In this document: piece by piece, positions 23,451 to 35,543 of the stretch
Layout: each line of letters begins with the position of its first letter
Numbering within the stretch: position 1 is the stretch's first letter
NCBI GenBank assembly: GCA_018398805.1
Contig: JAGFBZ010000342.1
Location: 2,824,001-2,888,000, forward strand
Length of the DNA: 64,000 bases
Source: Hirundichthys speculiger
Taxonomy: Eukaryota; Chordata; Actinopteri; Beloniformes; Exocoetidae
Reading direction: 5' to 3'
Notes under the pieces: generated by a model
Told to the model about the DNA's origin: nothing
Databases searched by the model: none
Seen by the model: the letters and a program-made list of their open reading frames with translations, nothing else
Made by a program: the position numbers and the translations under genes

Positions 23451-24560
23451 AACGGCAATTCAAAATGATGTTATTACAGCACAGGAGGCCGTTCAGTTAC
23501 GGGCTTACGCGGCCGGTTAAGCCACGCCGGCATGTCAGTTAACATCCAGGAAAATAGGTCACTGTATTGAGATATTCGCCAATCACATCACTGTGGATTA
23601 GCGGCCGCGGCCCATCAGGACATTAGATATTGGAAGTTAACCGGAGGATTTGCCGACAATGAAAATGTTTCCAGTTCAGATGATGCAGAGCTTCATGCTT
23701 GTCAGGATGCTGTCAAGCTTTTTTCTTTTCCTTGGGGGGGGTGGGGGGGTGGTTTCTAAAGTGAGAAAGCCTCAGAAAACCACTTTTGGTCTCGCTAACG
23801 TGGAAGATTTGCACGGATCAAACATTTCACGGTGAAATATGGATCTCTGGCTCTGGCTAATCACAGACGGGCACTCAACCCCCCCCCCCCGTGCACGTTA
23901 CTCCTAATTAAGTCTTCATTGTATTATTCTGAAACATTTATACTGTGTGTCTCCACTCTGTAAAAAGGTGAGGGGGTGGGGGGAAGGGTCATCCCACCGG
24001 CTGTGCAGGAGGCAGCTAAGCTCGCGGACGTTAAGCCGCCCCCCCTCACTGACTACAGACACGAAAAGACTTTTGTTTGAAGCGGCGGCCTGTCCGTGTT
24101 TTACCGCACATGCACCGAGGCTGGTGATTCAATCAAACCTGGTCCATTTATGATTAATTGCGCCACCCCGCTCGTTTACGAGCATTTCTGCCGAAGCTCT
24201 GGGGACGAAGGTGCCGGTGGGGGGGGTCTGCATCAGCGGGGGGGAGGCTCGTCAATCACGGCCAGATGTTAATCAGGGAGACCTTGTCTGTGTCACATTC
24301 AGCCCAATTGATGGCAGAATTTTTCATCTTGCTGTGTAATCAGAGGGGACGACGGCAAATAGCTCTCTGGTCTAAATATTTCATTTTTCAGATCCCCTCC
24401 TCCCTCTCCCCCAAAAAATGAAAAAATAAAAAAGCCAGAGTCGGCGGGGCAGTTGAGGAGAGCATGTTGTTTTAAAACACTTAACCAGCTGCTGATAGCG
24501 GCTGATAAATGGATAATTTATTTATTAATTCACGTCAACTGCAATTAGTTTAAACACAAT
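23450..24560. promoter_or_regulatory. Candidate conserved non-coding cluster
   Basis: Repeat-free sequence with many homeodomain-like cores: CTAATTAAG near 23908, TGATTAATTG near 24151, CCAATTGATGG near 24305, TGTAATCAG, and TTATTTATTAATTC around 24519. It is broken by C-runs (23880-23890) and G-runs. No frame of interest. The texture resembles enhancer-type conserved elements; purely inference. Confidence 0.2.
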
Positions 24561-24653
24561 CACAATTTGATAAATGAAAAAAAAAAAAAAAAGCTGTTTC
24601 ATTAACAAGTCTGTGCTTGATTTACCTTCATCTCCCCTTGATTCAGATAAATG

Positions 24654-24820
24654 GAGCTCAGCAGGGGTCTTTCTGTGTGGAGTTTGCATGTTCTCCCCAT
24701 GCTTCCGGGGGTTTCCTCCGGGTACTCCAGCTTCCTCCCACAGTCCAGAGACATGCATGTCAGGTTAATTAGTGGTTCTTAATTACCCGTAGGAGCGAAT
24801 GTGAGTGTGCATGGTTGTTC
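24654..24820 (+). mobile_element. SINE/L2-like retroposon, 5'-truncated
   Basis: Reads 'gtttgcatgttctccccatg', 'gtttcctccgggtactcc', 'cttcctcccacagtccagag', 'acatgcatgtcaggttaatt'. This is the body of the same fish retroposon as 46868-47199. The tRNA-like head is missing. It ends near an AT repeat. Confidence 0.7.
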
Positions 24821-24821
24821 G

Positions 24822-24853
24822 TCTATATTATATATATTTTATATATATATATG
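24822..24853. repeat. AT dinucleotide repeat
   Basis: TATATATT/ATATAT run directly after the retroposon tail. Confidence 0.75.
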
Positions 24854-26054
24854 CTTAGATGGGCAAAACCGTCCAGATTCACAATCACTGCATGGATTCA
24901 TGATTGTTCAAAGATGCACATTATCTCTTTATATATTCACGCGTTGCATCATTTCTCCCTTTTACATAACGACTGATTAAAGTTATGGAGCGAGTGACTT
25001 AATGAAGGTAGCCGTTTGCTACAATGACTCACGTTTAGTCATGACTGAGATGATGCGGCGCGCCGCTGAGTCACGTTACCCTGGTTTCTGCCTCTGGCCC
25101 GAGAGATCGGGGACCTGATCAGGTCCGGAGGAATCTGAGGACAGATTACTCACCTGCTGATTCCCAAAGAGCCTTTTCAGAGCTGCTATGTGAAATGTCA
25201 TCCATACGATGTGATTCCAGCCTCCAGCCATGGATTCACAGCGACATGACACGACACTGGATGTGCTGTCTGAGGGTGTCGGAGTGAGATTTCATGGCCT
25301 TGAGTTATCAAAGCCACAACAGAAATTTGACTCGCGCATGTTTATCAGGAAGGAGCTTATTGCAGCCGTAGCACACGTTTTACGTAAAGCAAAGACTCCA
25401 GTCTCTTCGAGCTACTCCGGTTCGTGTTTTTGCCGGTTTGTGAATCTCTGATAGGAGAGCAGCAGCGAGAGTGAAGCAAAAAAGGGTTCATGAGACCTGT
25501 GGCGAGACACCGGACCTCCTCGGTGCCCTGGACCGAGAAACTAGAGGTGGCGGAGTTGAAGGTGTTCAGGTTTTCTTTTCTTTTTTTTTTTTTGTGTGTG
25601 TCTGCATTTACATTCATGGTTAGTGCCATCATCTAGCAAAACCATCTAGTATGTATATGCAATTTAATCTTATAGCAGACTTTTATTTTTGTGGGAGTGT
25701 GAAGGGTGAATATGTCCTTCACCAGTCCTCTCTGGCAGTAAATTCTAACGTCTTTATTAACATTTTAAATCCTGATTTCGTCAGAGAGGACCAAAAAACA
25801 CCAGCAGTGAAACATTTAAAAACAAGACAGTTAAAGAGACACGGCAGTGAGGGTGTGGTGTGTGCTGGGTTGTGAAGCGTGAGGGGTGTTGTGTAGTGGA
25901 TTGTGTTGTGTGTTCAGGTGCATTTCAGGTGTTGGGAGTGATTAGGTTGGACGGGGATTAAAAATGAGCACAAGTGAGGAACGGTCAGGGTTAGATGTCT
26001 TAGAGATAAAGTACCCAGCGGGATCAACGTGGCGTGGACGCGAAGAGGAAGATG
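24854..26054. other. Unassigned sequence
   Basis: T-run at about 25579-25593. Short frames only, with no recognisable features. Confidence 0.4.
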
Positions 26055-26911
26055 CGATGAGGTAGTGCTGGGCGGTATGGCCAAAAATTTATATTTTCAA
26101 AATTATCTCGGTTTCACGGTATATCACAGTATGTTTTTTTTTTTAAGGCACAACTGGGTGTTAACCACATTTTCTAATCATTTAGAGGAATTGCTGCAGT
26201 AAATTGGCTTAGAATGACCTATTTTACTGTAACGAGGAGTAAATATTGTAGAAAAACATTCATATCTACACTAGTATTAATACAGGTTTGCATGGCCTCA
26301 CAAAATGATACTATTTACAAAGAGGTGGCACTCATGATTCTAATTAATTGAAGGAATCAGAATGAATGATAGTTGCAGTTAAAATACAGAACCCTTTTAT
26401 TTTAAAAATTTTGCAAACAACTTGAAAAAACATATTTTGTAAAAAATCAACATTAACTACACAATGTAAACAACGTTCTGAAGTTGTAGCCGCGGGTGGC
26501 AACACCAGCCTGGTGTTGCCTCCTACAACTTTAGCTCGGCAACATTTGCAGATTATTGTAGTTTGTTGGATGTCGTCTTTTTTAAATCCAAAGAACTTCC
26601 ACACGACAGACACGGCTCCTCGTTTAGGAAGAAGTTCCTCAGTCTCATGTTGTCGTTCTGGAGCTTCCACTTCAGGACTTTCTCTGTTTAACCATAAGCT
26701 AGTAGCGTGTTGTGCCTCCAGTGCAACTGCAAAACAGTCCCCTGTCAAACAATGTTCTGCGACACTTACGTTCCGCCGCCGGCGTTCCCAACATTGTGTA
26801 CGCTACAGTACATACTCACCGGTATTACGGTATATGAAAAATTCATATCATAAGAAAAATAAACACCGGTATTCGGTATGAACCGGTATACTGCCCAGTA
26901 CTACAATGAGG
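26055..26911. mobile_element. hAT MITE family A, copy 2, with TSD
   Basis: The element occupies 26063-26903. It starts TAGTGCTGGGCGGTATGGCC and ends ACCGGTATACTGCCCAGTACTA. Flanks cgatgagg (26055-26062) and caatgagg (26904-26911) match 7/8. It is co-linear with 1689-2573 over its whole length apart from small indels. Confidence 0.9.
26344..26748 (-). pseudogene. BED zinc-finger exon remnant (hAT family A copy 2)
   Basis: Minus frame with NRESPEVEAPERQHETEELLPK, then SVVWKFFGFKKDD and IICKCCRAKVVGGNT. As in copy 1 the Cys pair is present, but the region after GGNT is deleted, removing the expected HL..H. The start codon seen in copy 1 (MAANRES) is lost by a small deletion here. Confidence 0.65.
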
Positions 26912-27568
26912 CTGCAGGGCAGGAGAAAAAAAAGGGGGAAGATTTCAGAGGGAGGATTGGCATTACAGAGGCAGATGCAGAAGAAAAGCTGCAATGGAAA
27001 CAGGTGATGTGCTGTGGCTAAGAAAGGAAAAGCTAAGAAAAGTGTCACATGTCTGCAGCGTCATCGTCCTTCTCCAGAGTTTCCCCTAATAAAAACCAGA
27101 CGTTTCTGAATGTCTCAGCTGTTCATCTACTGAGACGTGATCCTACGTGGGTTTTTCCCCCATCGCACTCGTTTTTTTCTGAAAAGCACGCTCACTGTAC
27201 CGACACCTGTTTCTGTCAGACTGAGTCATCATTCGAGCACGTTACAACCAGCAGATTATTGACTTTTCCGGCAGATTCATTCCCACACACACCCACGTAC
27301 TCAGCCGCAACCTTTTCCATGTGAGCACACGGAGAACGATGGAAGTCCTTGTATTTTAACACCTAAAGGTTTATCGGCGCTTGGCCCGCTCACCGGTGAC
27401 ATCACCTCCACTTTTGTGATCTGAAATCGATCGGAAGAAGCGGCGACGCTTTTGATTTAACAAATGGAGCGCGTCGGAGTCGGGAAGGGGCGTGAAAGGG
27501 ACAGAAGGACAGCATGGAGGGGAAGAGCTCGTTTTTAGCCGGGCCGTGAGACGGTCGCCCGCTGGAAC
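26912..27568. other. Unassigned sequence
   Basis: No gene or repeat terminus recognised. Confidence 0.4.
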
Positions 27569-28767
27569 GCCCCCACTAGGGATGTAACGATATGGAAAAT
27601 TTGATATCTCGATTATAGTGACCAAATTATCACGGTTTACGATATTATCTTGGTATTCTTAATTGCTGTACAAATGTCCAAAAAACACATACATTTAAAT
27701 AATTTCACAAAATCTTGTGATTTTCTTGTCATACTAAAACATCAGAAGCCAAAATCTTATCAAAATGAAACTTTCACATTAAACAGGCAAACAACTGGCA
27801 CAGAAAGAGGTTTTATTTTAAATTTTAAAAAAAATAAATAACAGGAACAAAGCTTATTTGTCAGGTGCAAATTTAAATAAACACTTTAACAACCATAGTA
27901 GGTCAAAATATGCAAACAGTTAATGGGAACAAAAATTATAGTGCAAGTTCAAATGAAATAAACTTTGGACTTTGGACTAAGCTGAACCTTAAATAAGTAT
28001 AAATGTCCAAATAAAGAAACAGTAGTAAAGGAGCCAAATATGTTGTTCTGAATTGTAGTTCACTCTGTGTGTCTGTGGCTGTCGCTGTGTTGTTACCTGA
28101 GGGTCAGGTATAAAGGTAGCTGCCTGTTATTGGTTAGGTGTTTGACCCCGGAAGAGCAAAAGGTTTTTGACCGCTGTGGCGCTACTGCCGGCGTTATGGT
28201 TGTCGGATCAGTTAATGGAATAAATGAATATTTTAACTGCATCAGAAGAACATCGTTCCGATCATTTTTTGATCAACACGCAACAGTACCGTTTACGAAA
28301 TGTGAGTTAGCAAAGCGCGTCGACCAGGTTACTCCTGGTCAAATATCTCAGTAGCTTGAAGCATTAGCCTTAGCTCCTTCAAGCTGCTTGTACAAATTAC
28401 AATAAAATGTAAACAAGTGCTCTGCAGACAAGATAATTGTCCTCCACCAGTTGTCCCTATGCATTCTTAAAAAAAAAAAAAAAAAGGCCCAGACCTCGGT
28501 TTTCATCATTTTAGTGAGTTGGTAAATGTCATGCGTGCTATCACCACTTTCCACCATGCTCACGTTATGATACCGATGTTACAAGCTACATATTCACACG
28601 AGACACAGTCGCGAGTCCATCGCAGACTTGAATGAGGCTGATATTACATATCCTGGTAATCGACCGCGATAATGAGATGAAGTCAAACATAAACGGTAAT
28701 CGTTATGGCGTAAAATTTTACCGCGCTTTACCGTAATACCGGTAACCATTACATCCCTAGTCCCCAC
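27569..28767. mobile_element. hAT element family D, with TSD
   Basis: The element occupies 27577-28759. It starts TAGGGATGTAACGATATGG and ends GGTAACCATTACATCCCTA. Flanks gcccccac (27569-27576) and gtccccac (28760-28767) match 7/8. The ends are rich in ACGATAT/CGGTAAT motifs. A plus frame at 28067-28354 lies inside it but shows no BED or catalytic motif. Confidence 0.9.
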
Positions 28768-29347
28768 AGATGCTCGCCCGCACCCTTTTCTCACAGTCCA
28801 TCAGGTGTGTGACTGAGCTTTGCCATTGTCAGCGTGACTGGAGATAAGCCTCACCAGTTCCCTGGTCCCCCCCAGCCCCCATCCCCCCACTCCCCCTCCA
28901 ACACAAACACGTGTGCACAATTGACGCTCACGCACAAAGCCGGCCCTGTTTCCCATCTGTCGCCCTCCACTCAGCAGACAGCAGTGTCGCCTGTCAAAAG
29001 TGCTGGTCATTGATTGCTACTGTAACGTGGCAGCGGGTGTCAGATGACTGCAGCCGGTCCCACGCCGCTGACGCGGGGAGCGGCAGCTGTTTGGGTACAG
29101 TGCTCCTTTTGTGCGGGGGGCGAGCTCCCGCCTGAAAGGTCTCATCACGAGCAGTCGCTGCAGGACCGCGGGCCGGTTCGTCCAGAGAGAGAGATGCGAA
29201 ACGACAGCAGAAGTTGGGGTGTTCTTCTTTTAAGAATGGACATCCGTGGAGGTGTGGACAGAGCGGATGCACGTTCGTGCGTACGTTGTCTCGCGGTCAT
29301 GACTGGAAGCTGCTGCTGTAGGAAACATTGCAATTACTGGCCTCTTG
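28768..29347. other. Unassigned sequence
   Basis: Slightly CpG-rich at 29000-29180. The open frames here overlap in antisense and have no domain signature. Confidence 0.35.
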
Positions 29348-29734
29348 TTTGAAAGTAGGGGTGTGAAAAAAAATCGATTTGGCAATATATCGCAATTTTC
29401 GGCCACCCAATATAATATCGATTTTTCAGCTCCTAATCTCGATTTTTTTAGGAAAATACTTAAATGTGCAAAAACACTAATAATAAACAATAAATAGGTT
29501 GTTTTGAAGCAAATAGTTTTGACTCAATTTCTCCTCTTAATGATCAATATCATCTGATGAACATATACAGCAACTTGATTTTTTCATCTCTACTTTTAAT
29601 TTTGATATTAACTGGGTAGAATATCGCAATATATTGTGATATCGCGATATCGTGATAATATTGCATCATGACCCAAGTATCTTTATACATATCGTATTGC
29701 GAGGTCCTTGCCAATACTCACCCCTATTTGAAAG
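29348..29734. mobile_element. hAT MITE family F, copy 1, perfect TSD
   Basis: The element occupies 29356-29726. It starts TAGGGGTGTGAAAAAAAATC and ends AATACTCACCCCTA. Flanks tttgaaag (29348-29355 and 29727-29734) are identical. Its AT-rich subterminal stretches are full of ATATCG/CGATAT motifs. Related copies: 39828-40172 (inverted) and 40536-40776. Confidence 0.93.
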
Positions 29735-30310
29735 TACGGTCCAAATAGCTAAATCGAATCATCACAGCCCCTTGTGGGCTTCTGTTCCCCAAAACCACGT
29801 TTTTACCTGGTCAGCAGGATTCAGAGGGAGAGGGGCACCAGATCTTTCTCCAATCTTGTCACTGGTGGTCATTTTGCCTCATTTCTCCAGCTAAGCACCA
29901 GGAACAACCTGCCAAACTCACGTTTCTGTCGCCATCTCCAAACCGACTCTGTGTTAAGGAGTGGCACCCTGATTTTGACCCCAGCTCCAACTGTCCACCT
30001 TTTTTCGTGAATCTTTCGACCCCTTCAGATTCAGACGGGTCGTGTCAAAATGAGTAAAGTGTTTTACGGTTGCGACCTCCTCTGATGCTCTCGGGGAAGC
30101 TCGGTCCAGAGATTTGAATGCTGAAATCCCCGAGAAGCTCTCGCCACTGCTCTGTCAGCTCCCGCCTCAGGCTAATTCGCTACAAAGTCCTCTTTAACAA
30201 AGATAAAGTTAGACAATCTTTAATAGTTTGTGATCACTTTTGGTTTTTTAAATGTTTCTCGGAAATATGGTCTAAAGACATCCAGCTGAACCATGACTCA
30301 GCCATACTTA
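29735..30310. other. Unassigned sequence
   Basis: No gene or repeat recognised. Confidence 0.4.
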
Positions 30311-30390
30311 GATGGTCTTCAAAGACCTCTGAGCTGTGGACGAAGTCTTTAAAGACCTCATCCACAGCTCAGAGGTCTTTAAAAACCATC
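30311..30390. repeat. Strong hairpin (30-bp stem, 20-nt loop)
   Basis: Arms 30311-30340 and 30361-30390 pair at 28 of 30 positions, including a perfect 20-bp inner stem (AAAGACCTCTGAGCTGTGGA with its complement). The loop contains a second palindrome, GTCTTTAAAGAC (30345-30356), and further TTTAAAGA copies follow to about 30412. It could be a pre-miRNA-like RNA, a foldback element end, or a replication-slippage product. Confidence 0.85.
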
Positions 30391-30414
30391 CTTTAAAGAT
30401 CCTTTAAAGACCAT

Positions 30415-31350
30415 CCTCAGATGGGGACAACTTTTACATGTTACAGCATCACTTGACCTACAGTGCGACCTTGACAATCGCGGTCAAGGCTTTTTCCAGG
30501 GCAGAGGGTCTGTTGCTGATTCAAGCTCCTTTGTAAAGGTAACTTTCCTGCAAACGTCTTCCATGAGTACCGGCAGCCCTTTGTCGTTGTTGCAGTCTTT
30601 TGTTGTCACACTGGTGCAAACTTTTTAATGAAGCTGATGCCATTTCCTGCACTCTGGTGCATTTTAACGGGTTTCTTGACGCCTACTTTTACCTGTAAGT
30701 CAACATTTGATTCAAAGACTAGCCAGCTTTCCATGGTGAAAAGAGAAAATAAAACCATTTTGTTTCCTCTGGCTGTCGCACAGTGTTTCAAACTCTAAGC
30801 CGAACAAAGTTCCACTATTATAAAATGTAAGGTCACTTTGTTACATCCCAGAATAGCAACTTTGAGCACCTTTAAAGGTGGAAAAATGATCACAGCACTG
30901 AAGTATGAACAATTAATTTTCAAAGCGGGCGGCAGAAAACAATACGTGAACATTATACTGAGGAGTAGTCGTCATTAAAGCATGTAAAATGTCACAAATA
31001 CAATCTGTGATGAGCTGATGAATAATAAATCGGCTTTCCGTTCACTAAACTTTGGTGTTTAATGAAGCCGATAGTTATCTGTTAAGGGTGAACTGTAAAA
31101 TTAAAGTGCTCCCTTGCAACAGTATTTGACTTTAAATAAATGTGGCCTTAATTTTACTTAAGTTTTTATTTAATATATGTATATTTCTATATATATATAT
31201 GCACACACGCACACCTATTTACCACTCGCTGTTACCTCTCTCAGGTGTATCTCTTGTAGGGTTTTTATGCGAGTGCGCTGTTTGTTTTTGGTGCGGCTGT
31301 GTTTGGACGAGCATTGTGCTCCACGTTTCTGAGAAAGGCTCATTGGCTGA
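30415..31350. other. Unassigned sequence
   Basis: AT repeat at about 31189-31202; nothing else recognised. Confidence 0.4.
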
Positions 31351-31354
31351 CGAC

Positions 31355-31394
31355 AGGAGGAGGAGGAAGAAGAGGAGGAGGAGGAAGAGGAGGC
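31355..31394. repeat. GGA/GAA purine microsatellite
   Basis: Imperfect GGA and GAA triplets; the antisense reads as a poly-serine or poly-leucine chance frame. Confidence 0.85.
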
Positions 31395-31399
31395 TAAAC

Positions 31400-33090
31400 C
31401 CATAGCAAGTCTCCATGTCTCACGGCATCCTCAGGTTACTCACCGGCCTCATCCATTATTGCTGGCACTCATCCATAATGAATTAGCAGGTACAATGCTA
31501 CAGGGCTTTGGAACCGATGCTCCCGATGCACCCCCACCCCCCCCACCCCTCCCCCACCTCCACAGCCAACACCACTCCCAGTGCTCCTGCCATCCTGCCA
31601 GGATCCTCCACCAGGCTGGAGCTTTTCTGACATGTTTGAGCTGTGACCTACATAGACACAGCATCTTGGAGAGGGGGGGGGGGGGGGGGGGCAGAAAACA
31701 ACAGGAGCAACAAGGAGGGCTGAAATTATGCAGAGTGGTGATTCAAAGGGAGTTGGACAAGATCTTGTTTTGACCCCGACATTTATTTCCGGGTCTTTCC
31801 CCAGTTAGCGTCACCGCAGCATTTCTGCAACGTAAGCAAACAGTCCGTCCGTAGACGGAGCAGCATTAGCGTCCGCTAAAACCGGCACGGCGCCCGTTTG
31901 CGGCGCTCCCATCACTGACCTCCAGATAATAACTACAGTGATGACTTGCAGCCTCTCGCCAGAAACTCCACCTCAGCTCCCCCTCTGTCCTCTTTCTGGC
32001 CTTTTATAGCCAGAAGCTCCTCGACGCCACTGCTCTGGGGAGTGTTTTCGGTCGCCGCTGACCTGCATTTGACAGTCGAGAGGCACTTGTTTGACACTGG
32101 GAAGTAAACCGAAGGGAACCTGTGTTTCGTTCCGGCCCGGACCACACAGCCGGTCGATGTTTGCAGATTTAACCCTGATAGGAGCAGGACGTGCTGTTAC
32201 TGAAGGGGACGGCTCAGTCCTGTGATACATTTACTGTGTCAGCTACACTCTGCCTTTGTTTAAAAACTGCTTTGACGGTATTTTAACTTTTTTTTCCTTT
32301 TTTTGAAGCTCACGGAGGAACGTGAGGCCAGCCTGACACCAGATCTTTTTATGCAGCGACATCCCATAATGTTTCAGTCACAGGTTTCACTTCTTGGAGG
32401 GCCGTCTGCGCTCATTAGCGCACGTCCTGCCAAGGTGTCCTTGATGAGGATCCCGTAAGTCACCGAGGACGAGCCTGTCAGATAGGAGCCTGAAATATTA
32501 ATGCAATATTTCCCATCCCGGCTCTGGCTCCCGCTGACGAACTCAGCCCGGTCCTCCCTCTTTATTTCAGGGCAAGGGTGGCTCCAACATCAGCTCAGAG
32601 CTGCCATTACTTATTTAGTCCCTGTTCTCGTGGAGAGTGTGACTCTTCTGGGTGCTTTTTCTAACTGGGCTACTGGAGCTGAAAGTAGGCTAGCATCTGA
32701 ACTGGGTTAGCGTTGTGGATTACTTCAAAAAAAGCTCCATGTTGTCTGGTCAGTCTAATGAGGCTAAACTCTGTTTCCCTCGAAGTGAATCGGAAAACTT
32801 ATTTGCATAAGTATGTTCAAGATCGTTGAAGATGGCTGTTGTTTGGTCATCAAAGGTGGTATTTTCCTGGACAATCTTACCTCCAGCTGGTGACGTACAG
32901 CGTCAATCGGGTACTTTTTTCTTTTTGACGTACAGCCTCATGATCTACACCTATTACTGGCAGGATGAGAACTTCCAAGGACTAAGTAAAGTCTTTATTT
33001 GGTCCTTGAAGGGATAACTGTCGGTTTCAGTTTGTCTTAAAACTGGAGATGCTGCACTGTTGTTGCTTTCGGGTCCCACTTAGGAGCACC
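31400..33090. other. Unassigned sequence with C- and G-runs
   Basis: A C-rich stretch at 31530-31560 and a G-run of about 20 at 31673-31691 (potential quadruplex). The remainder shows no gene or repeat terminus. Confidence 0.4.
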
Positions 33091-33099
33091 TTGTTACTG

Positions 33100-33785
33100 T
33101 AACTGTGCTCCATTTTCTTTCCTGTTGTTTTGTTGTGCTGTTTTGTCCCCTCTTTTCTCTTCTCTTTCTGTATGTTTAAAGTGGAGTTTTTTCTTGCCAC
33201 TCTTTGGCTTAAAGGGTTTTTTCTCCCGCTGTGGGAGTTTTTTACTTGCCATTATCCTTGATTTGGATTTCATATGATAATTTTAGTTAATGATATTTGC
33301 TCGGGGGGTCATGCTCTCTGTAAGGCGCTTAGAGACAACTGACATTGTAACAGACGCTATATAAACTAGAAAAGCAGACCTCCACCAAGCACAACAGTTC
33401 TCCCGTATAGCGATTTACAGATTACTATAAAATCCGCCTTCTGGATCAGATCCGGATCAGCCTTTGAAATTTGGTTCCCATTGTCAATCCCTGAGTCAAA
33501 TTTCATGAGTTTTGGGCAATAATTAACGAAGATATTGAGAAAAAAAAATTTCGGCCCCATTGGCCGCAATGTTACCGAAAATTTGAAAGTGATCCAGAAT
33601 CCAGGATTTCTTCCGGGTCACACCCAAAATGAAATCAGTTCTTCCTTTTCACATTTCTGACAACTCCTGAAAATTTCATCAAAATCCATTCATAACCTTT
33701 TGAGTTATCTTGAACACAGACAGACAGATAAACGCCGGCGAAAACATGACCTCCTTGTTGGAAGTAATAAAATTGAATTGAACTT
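33100..33785 (+). mobile_element. Common fish retroposon-like repeat, copy 2, interrupted
   Basis: Plus-oriented copy of the 4007-4330 repeat: 'gtggagttttttcttgccac', 'agttaatgatatttgctcgg', 'gcgcttagagacaactgac', 'gacgctatataaa'. The family's usual end (…ATATAAATAAAATTGAATTGAA) continues only at 33768-33785, because another element is inserted at 33366-33766. Confidence 0.65.
33361..33771 (-). mobile_element. ACCTCC...GGAGGT repeat inserted with ATAAA duplication
   Basis: The insert runs 33366-33766. It starts ctagaaaagcagacctcc and ends cctccttgttggaagta, including 'gtgatccagaatccagg' and 'gaacacagacagacagat'. Flanking ATAAA is present at both sides (33361-33365, 33767-33771). The same sequence travels inside Tigger MITEs at 36968, 43428 and 47673. 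Its class is unknown to me; it could be the 3' end of an RTE-type LINE or a TIR element. Confidence 0.6.
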
Positions 33786-34278
33786 AGTCGGGTTTACACT
33801 CGTGTCAGGGTGATGCTCCCTGCAGAAGCTGTTCCCCTTTCAAACAAACAAAAAGAACACTTTTCATATGAGCTTAAAACTGATGCTAAGGAGCCCTGAC
33901 TAATAAATTAGGAGTGAAAACAGGCTGCTTCCTGCACTGTCAGTTATTAGCAGGCTGGAGGACACTAAATGCCTGTAATGCTGCTCGAGACTGTGTTTTT
34001 TTTTTTTCTTTTTATGAGAAGTGCTCTCAGTTTTACAGAGAGGACCACAGTTTGACTGTGTGGGTGTGCTGCACTCGGAGCAGATGATCACATAAAGAAA
34101 TCCATATTGTACTGACGTCTGCTTGGTGCAAAAGTGAAAAATAGGTGCTCACGACCGGGTGATTTATGAGCCTTTGGCTCAAATAGAAAACAATGATGTT
34201 AATGTTTTGGGAAGCTTGGATGCTATCTTCCCCATTACAGATTCATTTTCTTCTTTGTTTGTTTGGTTGGTTGTTTTT
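33786..34278. other. Unassigned sequence
   Basis: T-run at about 33998-34007. No gene recognised. Confidence 0.4.
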
Positions 34279-34655
34279 GTCACACTTAAATGTTTCAGAT
34301 TGTCAAACAAATGTCAGTCAGACAAAGGTAACCAGACGAAATGCAAGAAGTAGTTGATTTTCTTTATTAAAGGAGGGGAAAAATAATAATCCAAAGTGGC
34401 CCCATGTGAAAAACTAATCCCCCCTTAAACCAAAGAACTGGTTGTTGCATCGTTGGCAGCAACAACTGCAATCAAGGACTCGTGACAACTGGCAGTGAGT
34501 CTTTCTCATTACCGTGGGGGGAATATTGGCCCACTCTCCTCCAAAGAACTGTTTTGATTCGTCCACAGTGGAGGGAGGGTTTCCAGGCCTGGTTAAAGTC
34601 TCGCCACAGAATCTCGGTTGGATTCAAGTCCAGACCCTGGTGCAGAACCCAAGCT

Positions 34656-35085
34656 TCAGGTCACAATACTGACGACCGGACGTTCTGCTTCAGGGTTTTT
34701 CTGGTGATGAGCAGAAGTCACCGTTCCATCAATCGCAGCAAGTCGTCCGGGTCCTGAAGCAGCAAAGCATCCCCAGACCATCACACTACCACCACCATGT
34801 TGTCCTGTTAATGTGGTGTCCACAGAATATTTTCCCAAAAGTCTTGGGGATCATCGAGATGTCTTTTTGGTGAGACGGGCCTTTGTGAACCATGAACACT
34901 GACCTTAACTGAGGCCGGTGAGGCCTCCAGATGTTGTTCTGGGTTTTTTTGAGACTTCCTGGATGAGTCGCCGGTGCTGTCTCGTTGGTAAGTGATGAGT
35001 AACGTTGGTAGGGTTGGGAAGGTTCGCCACTGTTCCATCCATTTAGAAATGGCTTTGTAACCTTTTCCAGACTGATGGATGTCAA
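34656..35085 (-). pseudogene. Tc1 transposase pseudogene, deleted and frameshifted
   Basis: The minus strand shows, in order but in different frames, SLEKVTKPFLN (helix-turn-helix region), ASVKVSVHGS, KRHLDDPQDFWENILW (around the first catalytic Asp), then QHGGGSVMVWGCFAASGPGRLA (the conserved Tc1 block) and IDGTV. Stretches between these are missing compared with full fish Tc1 transposases of about 340 residues. The DDE triad cannot be complete. Confidence 0.8.
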
Positions 35086-35086
35086 T

Positions 35087-35543
35087 TACAGTGGTACCTC
35101 TACTTACGAACGTACGAAGTTTTCAGGTTATGAAACGCATCAACGGGAAAATATTGCCTCTAGTTACGAAAGAAATTTCAGGATACGAAAGGCAAAAATA
35201 CAGTAGCACTGCTACTCACAGCTCCCAGAGTTTACTGAACGAAAACATAGCTGTCGGCTCTGTATCTCGGTTTGAAAGCGGTGCGTCCGAGCTGCTCTGC
35301 CATTGGCTATCGCTTAGCATCTTCCTGGCATCCCATTGGCTAGGAGGACCCCTTGTATTTCTTACAGGTTTTTACGTCATTTTATGTATTATTTATAATT
35401 TATAAAAAATTTATGTTCGAATTTTGGGGGGCTTGGAACAGATTAGGGCATTTACATGGAAAACACATCTCTACTTACGAAAGTTTCAGGTTACGAAACT
35501 ACTTCCAGAAGCAATTAATTTCGTAAGTAGAGGTACCACTGTA
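35087..35543. mobile_element. Tigger/pogo-like MITE, short form, inside Tc1
   Basis: The element occupies 35089-35541. It starts CAGTGGTACCTCTACTTACG and ends in the complement CGTAAGTAGAGGTACCACTG. TA lies on both sides (35087-35088, 35542-35543), and the Tc1 sequence is continuous after removing one TA. The long inverted repeats contain several more GTTACGAAA motifs. The internal ACCTCC cargo present in sibling copies is absent. Confidence 0.88.

Noticed and set aside
31215..31416. Poly-Ser or poly-Leu frames
   Set aside because: Translation of the GGA/GAA microsatellite.
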